A stretch of 64,000 nucleotides of DNA from contig NZ_JAHVJR010000001.1 of NCBI RefSeq assembly GCF_019801175.1, forward strand, positions 186,001-250,000, in the 5' to 3' direction. A program made the position numbers and the translations under genes. Below the pieces are notes generated by a model. That model saw only the letters and a list, made by a program, of their open reading frames with translations, was not told the DNA's origin and searched no databases. Positions 36,016 through 44,875 of this stretch are shown one piece after another. The DNA comes from Vannielia litorea (GTDB lineage: Bacteria > Pseudomonadota > Alphaproteobacteria > Rhodobacterales > Rhodobacteraceae). Position 1 is the first letter of the stretch; every line of letters starts with the position of its first letter.

Positions 36016-36552
36016 TCAGGCCATGCGGGCCAACGTCGTGTCACGAGCGATCAGCCGGTGGTAGCCCACGGCCATAGCGATATGGCCGAGGATCACCAGC
36101 AGCAGGAGCCATCCCATCTCGCCGTGCCACTCAGCGGGGAGTTGCATCCACGTCACCTCGGCGGCCCGTGGCGGCACAACCTGAAACCCGAGGTAGCTCA
36201 GCCCCCGGTCGCTGCCCGCCGCGGCCAGAATGCGGACGCCGGGCACGAGGATCATCAGCCCGTAGAGCACCGCGTGCCCGAGCCGCGCGGCCTGTCCCAG
36301 AGGGCCGCCATGCGCGGGCCGGTTGGCAAGATTGGCCAAGCCCCAGATCCCGCGCAGCAGCACGAGCAGGAAGAGGGTGAAGCCAAGGTCGGTGTGGTAG
36401 GACCAGAGCGCATCGCGCAGGGCACTCCCGCGTTCCAGACCCCAATGAGCGAGGGCCGAGGCGAATTGCGCCAGGAACATCAGGGCCATGCCCCAGTGGA
36501 GTGCGCGCGAAACGGCGCCGTAGCGTTGCGGTGAATCGGTAAGGTCGGACAC
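36016..36552 (-). CDS. Cytochrome b561-family membrane protein
   Basis: A 178-residue, four-helix membrane protein of the bacterial di-haem cytochrome b561 family. Haem-ligand histidines are visible in SRALHWGMAL, YHTDLGF and the C-terminal WHGEMGWLLLLVILGHIAM segment. Such proteins move electrons between quinol and an acceptor, including superoxide in CybB-type members. I start at the GTG at 36552, preceded by GAAAGG. The frame continues upstream but that part has no b561 character. It is convergent with the GH13 gene and downstream of the synthase, with no evident functional link. Confidence 0.85.
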   Translation of the reverse strand: MSDLTDSPQRYGAVSRALHWGMALMFLAQFASALAHWGLERGSALRDALWSYHTDLGFTLFLLVLLRGIWGLANLANRPAHGGPLGQAARLGHAVLYGLMILVPGVRILAAAGSDRGLSYLGFQVVPPRAAEVTWMQLPAEWHGEMGWLLLLVILGHIAMAVGYHRLIARDTTLARMA

Positions 36553-36745
36553 GGGTTTGCCTTTCGGGTAACTGCGGATGCCGCGCAATGGGCTTGAAGG
36601 TCTAACGACCGGTGGCGCCCGATCTGTCGTAAGGAATTCCGCAGTCTGCGGCGGGAGCGTGGCCGGGCTGGCCGTTGAACAGCCATAACCGGGCAAGACC
36701 TGACGGGTTCCGGCAGGCCGCCATGCGACCGGCACATGGCCCGTT

Positions 36746-37966
36746 TCAGCCGAACTCGGCGTTGTCCTCGCGGATCGCGGCCGACATGTCGCGCATCAGG
36801 TCAGGATCGGCCGAATGCACCCGGCTCCAGTTTGGGATGAAGGGTGTTTCCATCGGGTTCTCGAGGAAGATATGACCCGCTTCCACGATGTTGGAGGCAA
36901 AGAGCTCCACAGTGGTCTCTTCCTTGTGGCGGTCCACTGACAGGCCGTTCATCCATGCGTCATGGGCGTAGGTCTCGATCATATCGAGCGCAGTGCGGTA
37001 GTAGGTGGCCTTCAGCGAGCGGAACATGTTGGGCGTGAAGACCGTGCCATCGGCGGCAAGCTTGCGGTAGAGCGCCTTGCAGATGTCGATCGACATGCGC
37101 GAGAGGCCCTTGGTCTTGTCGTCTTCGCTCACCGGCTGGTGCTTGTGGTCGTAACGGTCGGAAATTTCGGCCTGGCACACCGCTTTGGGGCTCAGGTTGC
37201 GCCACGCCTCGGAGAGCACGCCGATCTCAAGCCCCCAGTCGGAGGGGATGCGCATATCGGGCAGGATGCCGGTGCGCATGGCGAACTCACCCGCGAGCGG
37301 GTAGCGGAAGCCGCGCAGGTAATCGAGGTAGTCGTGATCGCCGATCACCTTTTTCAGCGCCACCAGCATCGGGCTGACCAGCAGCCGAGACACCCGGCCA
37401 TTCAGCTTGCCGTCGGCGATGCGCGGGTAGAACCCCTTGCAGAGCTGGTAAGGGAAGTTCGGGTTGGCGACCGGATAGACCAATCGCGCCAGCATGTCGG
37501 TGTTGTAGGTCAGGATATCGCAGTCGTGCAGGGCAATAACGGCGGAGTCCGCCTGCGCCAGCGCGTAGCCCATGCAGAACCACACGTTGCGCCCCTTGCC
37601 CGGCTCCTGCGGCGAGAGGTTGAGCGCCTTGAGCCGCTCGTCGATGGCGGTGAGCCGGGGGCCGTCGTTCCACAGCACGGCGTGTTCCTGCGGGAGACGC
37701 GAGAAGAAGGCCTTAGCGGCGCGGTATTGCCCCTCGTCGGCCCGGTCGAGGCCGATGATGATGCGGCTGATAAAACGCACTTTCGACAGCTCGTCGAGGA
37801 TCGCGGGCAGGGCGTCGCCTTCAAGTTCGGAGAAGAGCGAGGGCAGGATCAGCACGATCTTGCGGGTGGCGGCGATGGTCTCCAGCTCGCGGGCCATGGC
37901 CGCTGGGTCGAGGGTGCGCAGGTTGTGCAGGGTTGCGACGCTTCCGCTCTGGTGAAAATCGGCCAA
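36746..37966 (-). CDS. gpgS: Glucosyl-3-phosphoglycerate synthase-like glycosyltransferase (GT81)
   Basis: A 406-residue GT-A-fold transferase. It contains KIVLILPSLFSELEG, IIIGLDRADEGQY, GKGRNVWFCMGYALA and HDCDILTYNTDML (the metal-binding DxD-type motif), then SDWGLEIGVL and a C-terminal CQAEISDRYDHKHQPV. This is the pattern of GpgS, which joins glucose from a nucleotide sugar to 3-phosphoglycerate. It follows the HAD phosphatase gene by 16 bases on the same strand. Together they would make glucosylglycerate, a compatible solute. A mannosyl version cannot be excluded from sequence alone. Confidence 0.88.
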   Translation of the reverse strand: MADFHQSGSVATLHNLRTLDPAAMARELETIAATRKIVLILPSLFSELEGDALPAILDELSKVRFISRIIIGLDRADEGQYRAAKAFFSRLPQEHAVLWNDGPRLTAIDERLKALNLSPQEPGKGRNVWFCMGYALAQADSAVIALHDCDILTYNTDMLARLVYPVANPNFPYQLCKGFYPRIADGKLNGRVSRLLVSPMLVALKKVIGDHDYLDYLRGFRYPLAGEFAMRTGILPDMRIPSDWGLEIGVLSEAWRNLSPKAVCQAEISDRYDHKHQPVSEDDKTKGLSRMSIDICKALYRKLAADGTVFTPNMFRSLKATYYRTALDMIETYAHDAWMNGLSVDRHKEETTVELFASNIVEAGHIFLENPMETPFIPNWSRVHSADPDLMRDMSAAIREDNAEFG

Positions 37967-37982
37967 ATCTCTTTTCCTTGTT

Positions 37983-38795
37983 TCAGCTCCGCCGCGCGGC
38001 GGATGTCATCTCTTCAATGGTTTGCAGAACGGCTTCGTTCCACCCTCGCGGGCCGGGCGCGCGCGTGCGCCTGATCTGCCCGGTGGATTCGCCCGCCAGT
38101 GTAGCAATCCCGGCGCCATCCGGGTTGGTCACGATGACGCCGGTATCCGCGGCCTCCAGCATGCCGATGTCGTTAGGTGCATCACCCAGGGCCAGAACAT
38201 GGGCGCCGGGCGCGAGGCGTGCGGCAATTTGGTGCATCCGGTCTGCCTTGTCGGCACCGAAGGATAGGGTCAGGTAGCGCCCGCCCTGCCTAGCGGTTAC
38301 GCCGTGGTTGGCCAGCGCGGCGATGAAAGCCGCGCGCCCGGGCTCATCCCCGCGCCAGAGCCCTGGCTCCGAGAAGGCGCGCTGAGCAGCAAGCCGCGCT
38401 TGTGGCAACGGCAGCCCGGTCTCTCGCGCCACGCCCTCCGGCCCCCAATCGGTGAACCCCTCGTACAGAGCGCGAAGCTCGGCAGGCAGGGAGACGAGCA
38501 CCTCCAGCAGCGCGGCGTGGCGGCTTTCGCCCTCCGGTGCTTCCCCCGGCCATACAACCCCGGCCCCGTTTTCGACCATGAGGGCAGCGGGGCGGCAGGG
38601 GAGTTGCTCCGCAAGCTCCTGCATTTCGGCGGCGGTCTTGCTGCTTGCGAGCACCAATGGGAGGTTTCTTGCAGAGAGCGTCTCCAGCGCCTGCTGCGCT
38701 GCGGAAAAACTGTAGTCGTGGTGGTCCAGCAGCGTGCCATCGAGATCGGTGAACACGATCAAATCAGGGCGCAAGTTCTCAGTTTCTTTGAACAT
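37983..38795 (-). CDS. Mannosyl/glucosyl-3-phosphoglycerate phosphatase (HAD)
   Basis: A 270-residue HAD-superfamily phosphatase of the MPGP subfamily, with nucleophile motif FTDLDGTLLDHH (D17, D19), SSKTAAEMQ as motif II, a Lys-containing GADKADRMHQ as motif III, and ALGDAPNDIGML as motif IV. It removes the 3-phosphate from glucosyl- or mannosyl-phosphoglycerate made by the downstream transferase. It is the first gene of a two-gene minus-strand operon. Confidence 0.88.
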   Translation of the reverse strand: MFKETENLRPDLIVFTDLDGTLLDHHDYSFSAAQQALETLSARNLPLVLASSKTAAEMQELAEQLPCRPAALMVENGAGVVWPGEAPEGESRHAALLEVLVSLPAELRALYEGFTDWGPEGVARETGLPLPQARLAAQRAFSEPGLWRGDEPGRAAFIAALANHGVTARQGGRYLTLSFGADKADRMHQIAARLAPGAHVLALGDAPNDIGMLEAADTGVIVTNPDGAGIATLAGESTGQIRRTRAPGPRGWNEAVLQTIEEMTSAARRS

Positions 38796-39055
38796 CTGGG
38801 TTCAGCCTAGCGGGTTTGCTGGGGCATGACCACAGGCCTTGCGCATGGCTTCGCTTAGCAATCGCCGCACTTAAAATCCCAGCTTACGCTGCGTTGCAGC
38901 GCAGGCGGCGCTTGGGCAATTGCCACTGGCAGTTTACACTGCGGTGCGTTTTCAGGTGATCCGGGGGTATCGAAGATGCGTCGGGGCGGGGGCCCTAACG
39001 TTAGCTTAAACAAGCAATGCGACAGTTGACGACACGTGTGCGAGCGGAGTTGGAA

Positions 39056-39277
39056 ATGAAGTTTCTGTCCATAGCCATCCTGCTGTGTTTCGGGTTCGGA
39101 ACCGCAGGCCTCGTGGCGCACCTCTGGCAGCCGCATTGGGCGTGGCTGGTGGCTGCCTACGTGGTTGGCAGCTGGATCGGCCTTGCGGTGATGTGGCTCG
39201 TCTACATGCTGCCGCCGCTCCAGCAAAAGCCGATCACCCAAGCCCAGCAGTCCAAGGCCGTGAAAACCGGCTCCTGA
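39056..39277 (+). CDS. Small two-helix membrane protein of unknown function
   Basis: A 73-residue protein with two hydrophobic stretches (LSIAILLCFGFGTAGLVAHL and AYVVGSWIGLAVMWLVYML) and a short polar Gln/Lys-rich tail. I start at the ATG preceded by GCGGAGTTGGAA. An upstream ATG at 39017 would add 13 residues with no ribosome binding site. I do not recognise a family. It is divergent from the phosphatase operon and 79 bases before an aldo/keto reductase gene. Confidence 0.6.
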   Translation: MKFLSIAILLCFGFGTAGLVAHLWQPHWAWLVAAYVVGSWIGLAVMWLVYMLPPLQQKPITQAQQSKAVKTGS

Positions 39278-39356
39278 TAGTCCCTGTTTGGCCTTGCCCC
39301 CGGAGGACCGGGCACTAGGCTTCCGCACAACGGAATGAGATAGGGACAGATATCCA

Positions 39357-40397
39357 ATGGAAATGAAGAAGCTCGGCAAGAGCGACCTCGTGGTGCCGGT
39401 GTGGTGCCTCGGCACGATGACCTTCGGCAACCAGACCCCGGAGGCCGAGGGCCATGCCCAGATCGACGCGGCGCTGGAGGCCGGGCTGAACTTTCTCGAC
39501 ACCGCCGAGATGTATCCGGTCAACCCGGTGCGGGCCGAGACGGTCGGGCGCACCGAGGAGATCATCGGCAACTGGGTGGGCAAGTCGGGTCGGCGCGGAG
39601 ATGTTCTGATCGCCACCAAGATCGTCGGCCCCAGCAAGCTGGCGCGTGACGAGCGCGGGATCACGGCTGAAACCCTGCGCGAGGCGGTCGACAGCTCGCT
39701 CCGCCGGTTGCAGACGGATGTGATCGATCTCTACCAGCTGCACTGGCCGCAGCGCGGCTCCTACCACTTCCGCCAGCACTGGGGCTTTGCGCCCGAAAAG
39801 CAGGACCAGGCGGCAACTCGCGCCAACATGGAAGAGGTGATGGCCGAGATGGGCCGCATTCAGTCTGCGGGCAAGGTACGCCACTTCGGCACCTCGAACG
39901 AGAGCGCTTGGGGCATGACCCGCTGGAACCAGCTTGCCGCCGACACCGGCGGCCCGCGCATGGAAACAGTGCAAAACGAATACAGCCTGCTGTGTCGGAT
40001 GTATGATACCGACATGGCCGAGATGTCGCATCAAGAAGAGGTCTCGTTGCTGTCCTACTCGCCGCTGGCCGCTGGTCTGCTGACCGGCAAGTACGCGGGT
40101 GGCGCGCGGCCCGAGGGAAGCCGCGCCTCGATCAACGGCGACCTTGGCGGGCGGATCACGCCCCGCGCCGAGGCAGCGACCGACGCTTATGTGGCCCTCG
40201 CGGCCAAGCATGGCGTGGACCCGGTGCATATGGCGCTGGCCTGGGCGGCGGAGCGGCCCTTTATGGGGTCGGTGATCTTTGGCGCGACGACCATGCCGCA
40301 GCTTCAGCACATCCTTGATGGCATGGACGTGACCCTCACCGACGAGCTACGCGAAGGCATCGCCGAAACCTACAAGGCGCACCCGCTCCCCTACTAG
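39357..40397 (+). CDS. Aldo/keto reductase (Tas family)
   Basis: A 346-residue NADPH-dependent aldo/keto reductase of the Tas group. Catalytic residues are seen in NFLDTAEMYPVNP (Asp, Tyr), VLIATKIVGP (Lys) and YQLHWPQRG (His). GMTRWNQLAAD, YSPLAAGLLTGKYAGG and SVIFGATTMPQL are typical of Tas. It reduces aldehydes or ketones; the physiological substrate is not known. It appears to be a single-gene unit. Confidence 0.93.
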   Translation: MEMKKLGKSDLVVPVWCLGTMTFGNQTPEAEGHAQIDAALEAGLNFLDTAEMYPVNPVRAETVGRTEEIIGNWVGKSGRRGDVLIATKIVGPSKLARDERGITAETLREAVDSSLRRLQTDVIDLYQLHWPQRGSYHFRQHWGFAPEKQDQAATRANMEEVMAEMGRIQSAGKVRHFGTSNESAWGMTRWNQLAADTGGPRMETVQNEYSLLCRMYDTDMAEMSHQEEVSLLSYSPLAAGLLTGKYAGGARPEGSRASINGDLGGRITPRAEAATDAYVALAAKHGVDPVHMALAWAAERPFMGSVIFGATTMPQLQHILDGMDVTLTDELREGIAETYKAHPLPY

Positions 40398-40492
40398 GCA
40401 TCACATTGCTGTCAGCCCTCAATATCTAGCGGTTCCGGCTGGACTTTTCGCGCATATCTGGCAGTCTCCCGGCGAGTTCAGGGAGGCCCCCG

Positions 40493-41089
40493 GTGGCAGG
40501 TAGAGCGTGGATCGGAGTTTTGGGGCTGGCAGCTTGCCTGGCACTTTCCGCCTGCGTTCTGCCCGGCAGCAAAGCCGCCGAACCGCTTGCCACGGCAGCC
40601 GAAGCCGGTCCGGACGACCCGCGCCCGAAGGCACGCCCCGGCGGCGAAGCCGCGCCAAAGCCTGACGGCGCGTCCGGCACCTCGGCCAGTGCCGCGCTGG
40701 AGCCGCCCGCAGCCGCCCGCACCCCGGATGCCGACGACGACCTGCTGCCCCAAGCCTCCGAGCCCGAGGCCGCGCCGGAAGACGAAACACCGGCCCCGAC
40801 CCTGCCCGACAAGATCTTTCAGGCTCCCGAGCCGCCCCCTGTGCCCGCCGCGTTGACGGGGCAGGCCGCCCAATGCACCAAGGCGAAGGGCAACTTCGTG
40901 CGGCGCGGGGAGGGCGGCACCTTCGTTTGCGTCAAACCCACGCGCGATGCCAACAAGCGCTGCGATGACAGCTCCGATTGCGATGGCCTCTGCTTTGCCA
41001 AATCCCGCACCTGCGCCCCGGTCAGCCCGCTCTTTGGCTGTTATGATGCGCTGGAGAACGGCAGGGTGGTGAACATATGCACCGAGTGA
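40493..41089 (+). CDS. Putative lipoprotein with Pro/Ala/Glu linker and Cys-rich C-terminus
   Basis: A 198-residue protein starting at GTG after a GGGAGG ribosome binding site. A lipoprotein signal ends LSAC at residue 21. A long low-complexity Ala/Pro/Glu/Asp stretch (about 28-115) is a likely flexible linker. The C-terminal 75 residues carry eight cysteines (QCTKAKGNF, TFVCVKP, RCDDSSDCDGLC, RTCAPV, FGCYD, NICTE), suggesting a small disulfide-stabilised domain. I do not recognise the family. It overlaps the lipocalin-like gene by 13 bases, so the two are probably made together. Confidence 0.8.
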   Translation: MAGRAWIGVLGLAACLALSACVLPGSKAAEPLATAAEAGPDDPRPKARPGGEAAPKPDGASGTSASAALEPPAAARTPDADDDLLPQASEPEAAPEDETPAPTLPDKIFQAPEPPPVPAALTGQAAQCTKAKGNFVRRGEGGTFVCVKPTRDANKRCDDSSDCDGLCFAKSRTCAPVSPLFGCYDALENGRVVNICTE

Positions 41090-41559
41090 TCCTTGCGGCC
41101 CTGCTGCTCGCCGCCTGCACCCCGGCCCCTGCGCCGCGGGCCTATCGCGACACCACCACCCCGATCAGCTCCATCGCCCTCTTCGACGCCTCCCGCCTCG
41201 CAGGCGAATGGCGCGAGGTCGCCTCGTTCCGCGAAAGCGGGGCTTGCCTGATCTGCCGCACCCGCTTTGCGCCCGGCTCAGAAGGAGTGGAGATGGAGAG
41301 CGGGGCAGGGCGCGCCCGGCTGGTGCCGGCGGGCCCCGGACGGCTGATGCCGGAGGGGCTCGAGGGCGCTGCGGCAGAGCCGTGGTGGGTGCTCTGGGTC
41401 GATGCCGACTATCGGACATTGGTGATCGGCACGCCCTCGGGCGAGTTCGGCGCGGTGCTCGACAGGGGCCAGATCGGGCCGGACCGAATGAAGGCCGCCC
41501 GCGAGATTCTTGGTTGGGCGGGATATGACGTCGCGCGGTTGAAGCCCGCCGGGTCGTGA
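41077..41559 (+). CDS. Lipocalin-like lipoprotein
   Basis: A 160-residue protein with a short lipoprotein signal (LLLAAC, Cys14). It then carries the lipocalin-type opening GEWREVASF and the WWVLWVDADYRTLVIGTPSG strand pair resembling bacterial lipocalin Blc. The C-terminus ILGWAGYDVARL matches the closing helix of that family. It could bind lipids or hydrophobic ligands at the envelope. Its start lies inside the preceding lipoprotein gene. Confidence 0.78.
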   Translation: MHRVILAALLLAACTPAPAPRAYRDTTTPISSIALFDASRLAGEWREVASFRESGACLICRTRFAPGSEGVEMESGAGRARLVPAGPGRLMPEGLEGAAAEPWWVLWVDADYRTLVIGTPSGEFGAVLDRGQIGPDRMKAAREILGWAGYDVARLKPAGS

Positions 41560-41569
41560 CGCGACTTGG

Positions 41570-42337
41570 TCAGCCGAAAGGGTCTTCCGGGTAATCCACC
41601 GCCCGCAGGTAAAGCCCGTAGGGCGGGCAGACCGGGCCACAGGCCGCGCGATCCCGCGCCTCCAGCGCGGTTTTCACATCCACCGGCGCCCATGCTCCGG
41701 CCCCGACCCGCTCAAGCGTGCCGACGAAGCTGCGGACCTGATTGTGCAAAAAGCTGCGGGCGGAGATGTGAAAGCGGAATTCCCTCCCGCCGGGGTAGTC
41801 CAGCTCTTCGATCTCCAGCCGGTCGAGCGACTTGACCGGTGACTTCGCCTGACATTCCGAGGCGCGGAAGGTGGTGAAATCATGCTGCCCGACCAGATGT
41901 CCGGCGCCATCCTGCATGGCCATCAGCGACAGCGGTTGCATCACGCGCCACGCCAGCCCGGCATCATGGGTCAGCGGTGCCCGACGCACCACGAGCCGGA
42001 ACAGGTAATGCCGGGCCTTCGCTGAGAAGCGGGCGTGCCAGTCCTCCGGCACGGCGGCGCAGGCCACCACGGCGACCGGCTCGGGCTTGAGGTGGTAGTT
42101 CAGCGCCTCCGACAGGCGGAACGGGTCCCACGCCTTGACCATGTCGCAATGCGCCACCTGACCCATCCCATGCACGCCGGTATCAGTGCGCCCAGCGGCG
42201 GCGATGGTGTGCGCGCCCGGCTCCAGCCGCGCCAATGCCGCTTCTACGGCCCCCTGCACCGAGGGCAGCTCGGCCTGGCGTTGCCAGCCGTTGAACGGCG
42301 CGCCGTTGTACTCGATTTTCAGGGCGTAGCGGGGCAT
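41570..42337 (-). CDS. truA: TruA: tRNA pseudouridine(38-40) synthase
   Basis: A 255-residue enzyme with [21 protein letters not shown], the catalytic Asp motif [21 protein letters not shown] and [17 protein letters not shown]. It is a normal TruA in length and motifs. It isomerises uridines in the tRNA anticodon stem-loop. It is convergent with the lipocalin gene and lies 35 bases after hrpB on the minus strand's reading side. Confidence 0.97.
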   Translation of the reverse strand: MPRYALKIEYNGAPFNGWQRQAELPSVQGAVEAALARLEPGAHTIAAAGRTDTGVHGMGQVAHCDMVKAWDPFRLSEALNYHLKPEPVAVVACAAVPEDWHARFSAKARHYLFRLVVRRAPLTHDAGLAWRVMQPLSLMAMQDGAGHLVGQHDFTTFRASECQAKSPVKSLDRLEIEELDYPGGREFRFHISARSFLHNQVRSFVGTLERVGAGAWAPVDVKTALEARDRAACGPVCPPYGLYLRAVDYPEDPFG

Positions 42338-42372
42338 TTCAGGTGCTTACGGCGCGGCGGCGTCGGGCGCAA

Positions 42373-44817
42373 TCATTTGCGCGGTTTGGCCCGCAGCGTG
42401 GGGTCGGCCACGGTCGGGTCTTCGGGCCAGGGGTGCTTGGGGTAGCGGCCGCGCATGTCTTTGCGAACATCGGCGTAGGAGGAGGCCCAGAAGCCGGGGA
42501 TATCCATCGTCGTCTGAACCGGGCGGCCTGCGGGGGAAAGCAGGGTCACCCGCAGCGGCTGGCCGGCGACGGTGGGGTGGCTGGTCTGGCCGAACATCTC
42601 TTGCAGGCGCAGCGAGATTTCGGGCGCCTCGCCGGAGTAGTCGATCGGGATCGCCCGGCCCAGCGGCGTGGTGAAGGAGGGCGGCGCGGCGCGGTCGAGC
42701 GCCTGCATCCCCTCCCAGCCGATGCGGGCCTTGAGGGCTTCGGTAATATCCAGCGCGGCGATGTCGGCGGCGGTGCGGATTTTGCCGAGCCATGGCAACA
42801 GCCAGTCCTCCGCCTTGGCCAGAAGCGCCTCCTCGGAGCAATCGGGAAGGTCAGGCATGAGGTCCGCGCGGGCGACCAGGCGGCGGGCCTTGGCGCTTAC
42901 CGGCAGGCCGAGGTCGCGGATGCCATCGAGCGCGGCGACGGCCAGCGCGTCGTCGGGCGCGTCCTTCCAGTGGCGGTCATCGAGGACCAGCGCGCCAAGC
43001 CGTTCCTGCCGCCGGGCGACGACGCGGCGCTCGCGTTTGGACCATTCGGCCACGTCGTGCCATTCGGTGGATATGCCCGGCACGGCGCGCAGCTCGCTCT
43101 CGGAGATCGGCAGGGCAAGGCGGATGCGGGCATCACGTCCTTCGCCCTCGATATCGGCCACCACGATCAACCGTTGCCCGGCGAGATCATCCTCCGCCCC
43201 CATCTGCGCCCCGCGCCCGCCGGAGAGCAGGAAGCGCGGGGCATCGCCGGGGCGGCGCAGGCCGATGCGGTCGGGGTAGGCCAGCGCGAGGGCCTGCGCC
43301 TCGGTGAGGTCCGAAGCGGGACCAGCGAGCCGGGCGAGGCGTTTTGCTTCTTGGCCGATGCGCTTGAGCGTGGCGCGGGCAGCATCGGGCGCGGTGCCGG
43401 GATTGGCGAGTGCTTTCAGTCTCTTAGAAAGATCTGCGCCCGCACTCCGCATGGGGTCACGCTCGCCGAGAAGGGCGGCGAGTGGGGCGGCCGAGGGGCC
43501 GGCAACGGCGAGCATATGGCCGAGGCGCGGGTGAACGGGCAGGGTCGCCAGCGCCTTGCCGCGCTCGGTGATCCGGCCCGCCTGCAAGGCACCAAGATCT
43601 TCCAACAGCCGCTCGGCAGAGGCCATCGCGCCCTCGGGCGGCGGGGTCAGAAACCGCAGCCCGTCTCCTCCGCCCCAGAGCGCCAGTTCAAGCACCAGCC
43701 CGGTCAGGTCGGCAGCCTCGATCTCGGCGGGCGGGAAGGCGGGCAGGGCGCCGTGGCCGCCCTTTGTCCATAGCCGGTAGACCCGCCCCGCCTCGACGCG
43801 CCCCGCGCGACCGGTGCGCTGGGTGGCCTCGGCCCGGCTCACTGGCTCGGTCACTAGGCGTGACATACCGGTGCCGGGATCGAAGCGTGCACGCCGGGCG
43901 CGGCCTGCATCCACGACCGAGCGGATTCCGGGAATGGTCAGAGAGGTCTCGGCGATCGAGGTGGCGAGCACGATCTTGCGCTGTTGGTTTGGGCCGCCGG
44001 GTGCGGGCGCGATGGCCTTGCGCTGCTCAGCGAAGGGCATGGCGCCGTAGAGCGGCGCGACATAGGCGCCCTTGGGCAGGCGCGGGGCGAGGGCGGCGGC
44101 GGTGCGGCGGATCTCGCCCTCGCCGGGCAGGAACACCAGCATGTCGCCCTCTGTCTCGGCCAGCGCCTGCAACACCAGGTCAGCCAACGGCCCTTCCAGC
44201 CGTGCCCCGGCGGGCAGGGGCGCCTCGGCCCAGTGCTCCTCGACCGGAAAGCTGCGGCCCTCGGATGTAACCACCCGCGCTCCGCCCATCAGCTCGGCCA
44301 CCGGCGCGGCATCGAGCGTGGCTGACATGACGGCGATCTTCAGGTCGGGCCGCAGCGCCTCGCGCGCCTCCAGCGCCAGTGCCAGCCCGAGATCGGCCTG
44401 AAGGGAACGCTCGTGAAACTCGTCGAAGATCACGGTGGAGATGCCCGTAAGCTCCGGATCGGATTGGATCATCCGGGTCAGGATGCCCTCCGTCACGACT
44501 TCGATCCGTGTCTCTCGGCTCACCTTGGCCTCGCCGCGCATCCGGTAGCCGACGCCCTTCCCGACCTCGGTGCACAGGTTGCTTGCCAGCCGTTCGGCGG
44601 CCCCTCGTGCGGCGAGGCGGCGGGGTTCGAGCATGAAGATACGGCCCGCCTCGGCAAAGCCTGCCTCAAAGAGCGCCACCGGCACCATCGTCGTTTTGCC
44701 AGCACCCGGCGGGGCTTGCAGCACCACCAGCCCATCGGCCTCCAGCGTTGCCACCACCTCGGGCAGGACCGCCTCGATCGGCAAGGGGGCGTAATTGGGG
44801 TCGACAGCGCGGCGCAT
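42373..44817 (-). CDS. hrpB: HrpB: ATP-dependent RNA helicase
   Basis: An 814-residue DEAH/RHA-type helicase. It has motif I APPGAGKTT, motif II IFDEFHERS, motif III VMSATLD, motif VI QRTGRAGR, the HA2 region, and the HrpB-specific C-terminus ending GRYPKHPWPEDP. The ATG at 44817 (MRRAVDPNYAPLPI) is the usual HrpB start; upstream codons belong to the divergent promoter region. The role of HrpB is poorly defined outside a few species. Confidence 0.95.
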   Translation of the reverse strand: MRRAVDPNYAPLPIEAVLPEVVATLEADGLVVLQAPPGAGKTTMVPVALFEAGFAEAGRIFMLEPRRLAARGAAERLASNLCTEVGKGVGYRMRGEAKVSRETRIEVVTEGILTRMIQSDPELTGISTVIFDEFHERSLQADLGLALALEAREALRPDLKIAVMSATLDAAPVAELMGGARVVTSEGRSFPVEEHWAEAPLPAGARLEGPLADLVLQALAETEGDMLVFLPGEGEIRRTAAALAPRLPKGAYVAPLYGAMPFAEQRKAIAPAPGGPNQQRKIVLATSIAETSLTIPGIRSVVDAGRARRARFDPGTGMSRLVTEPVSRAEATQRTGRAGRVEAGRVYRLWTKGGHGALPAFPPAEIEAADLTGLVLELALWGGGDGLRFLTPPPEGAMASAERLLEDLGALQAGRITERGKALATLPVHPRLGHMLAVAGPSAAPLAALLGERDPMRSAGADLSKRLKALANPGTAPDAARATLKRIGQEAKRLARLAGPASDLTEAQALALAYPDRIGLRRPGDAPRFLLSGGRGAQMGAEDDLAGQRLIVVADIEGEGRDARIRLALPISESELRAVPGISTEWHDVAEWSKRERRVVARRQERLGALVLDDRHWKDAPDDALAVAALDGIRDLGLPVSAKARRLVARADLMPDLPDCSEEALLAKAEDWLLPWLGKIRTAADIAALDITEALKARIGWEGMQALDRAAPPSFTTPLGRAIPIDYSGEAPEISLRLQEMFGQTSHPTVAGQPLRVTLLSPAGRPVQTTMDIPGFWASSYADVRKDMRGRYPKHPWPEDPTVADPTLRAKPRK

Positions 44818-44875
44818 GGGCTGGACATACCCCGCCGCGCCGGGGCAAACCATTGTAAAACGAGAGGTCACGGGC

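Noticed and set aside
36553..36735. N-terminal extension of the cytochrome b561 protein
   Set aside because: Sixty Pro/Arg-rich residues without family similarity; the GTG at 36552 has a proper ribosome binding site and begins just before the haem-binding helix.
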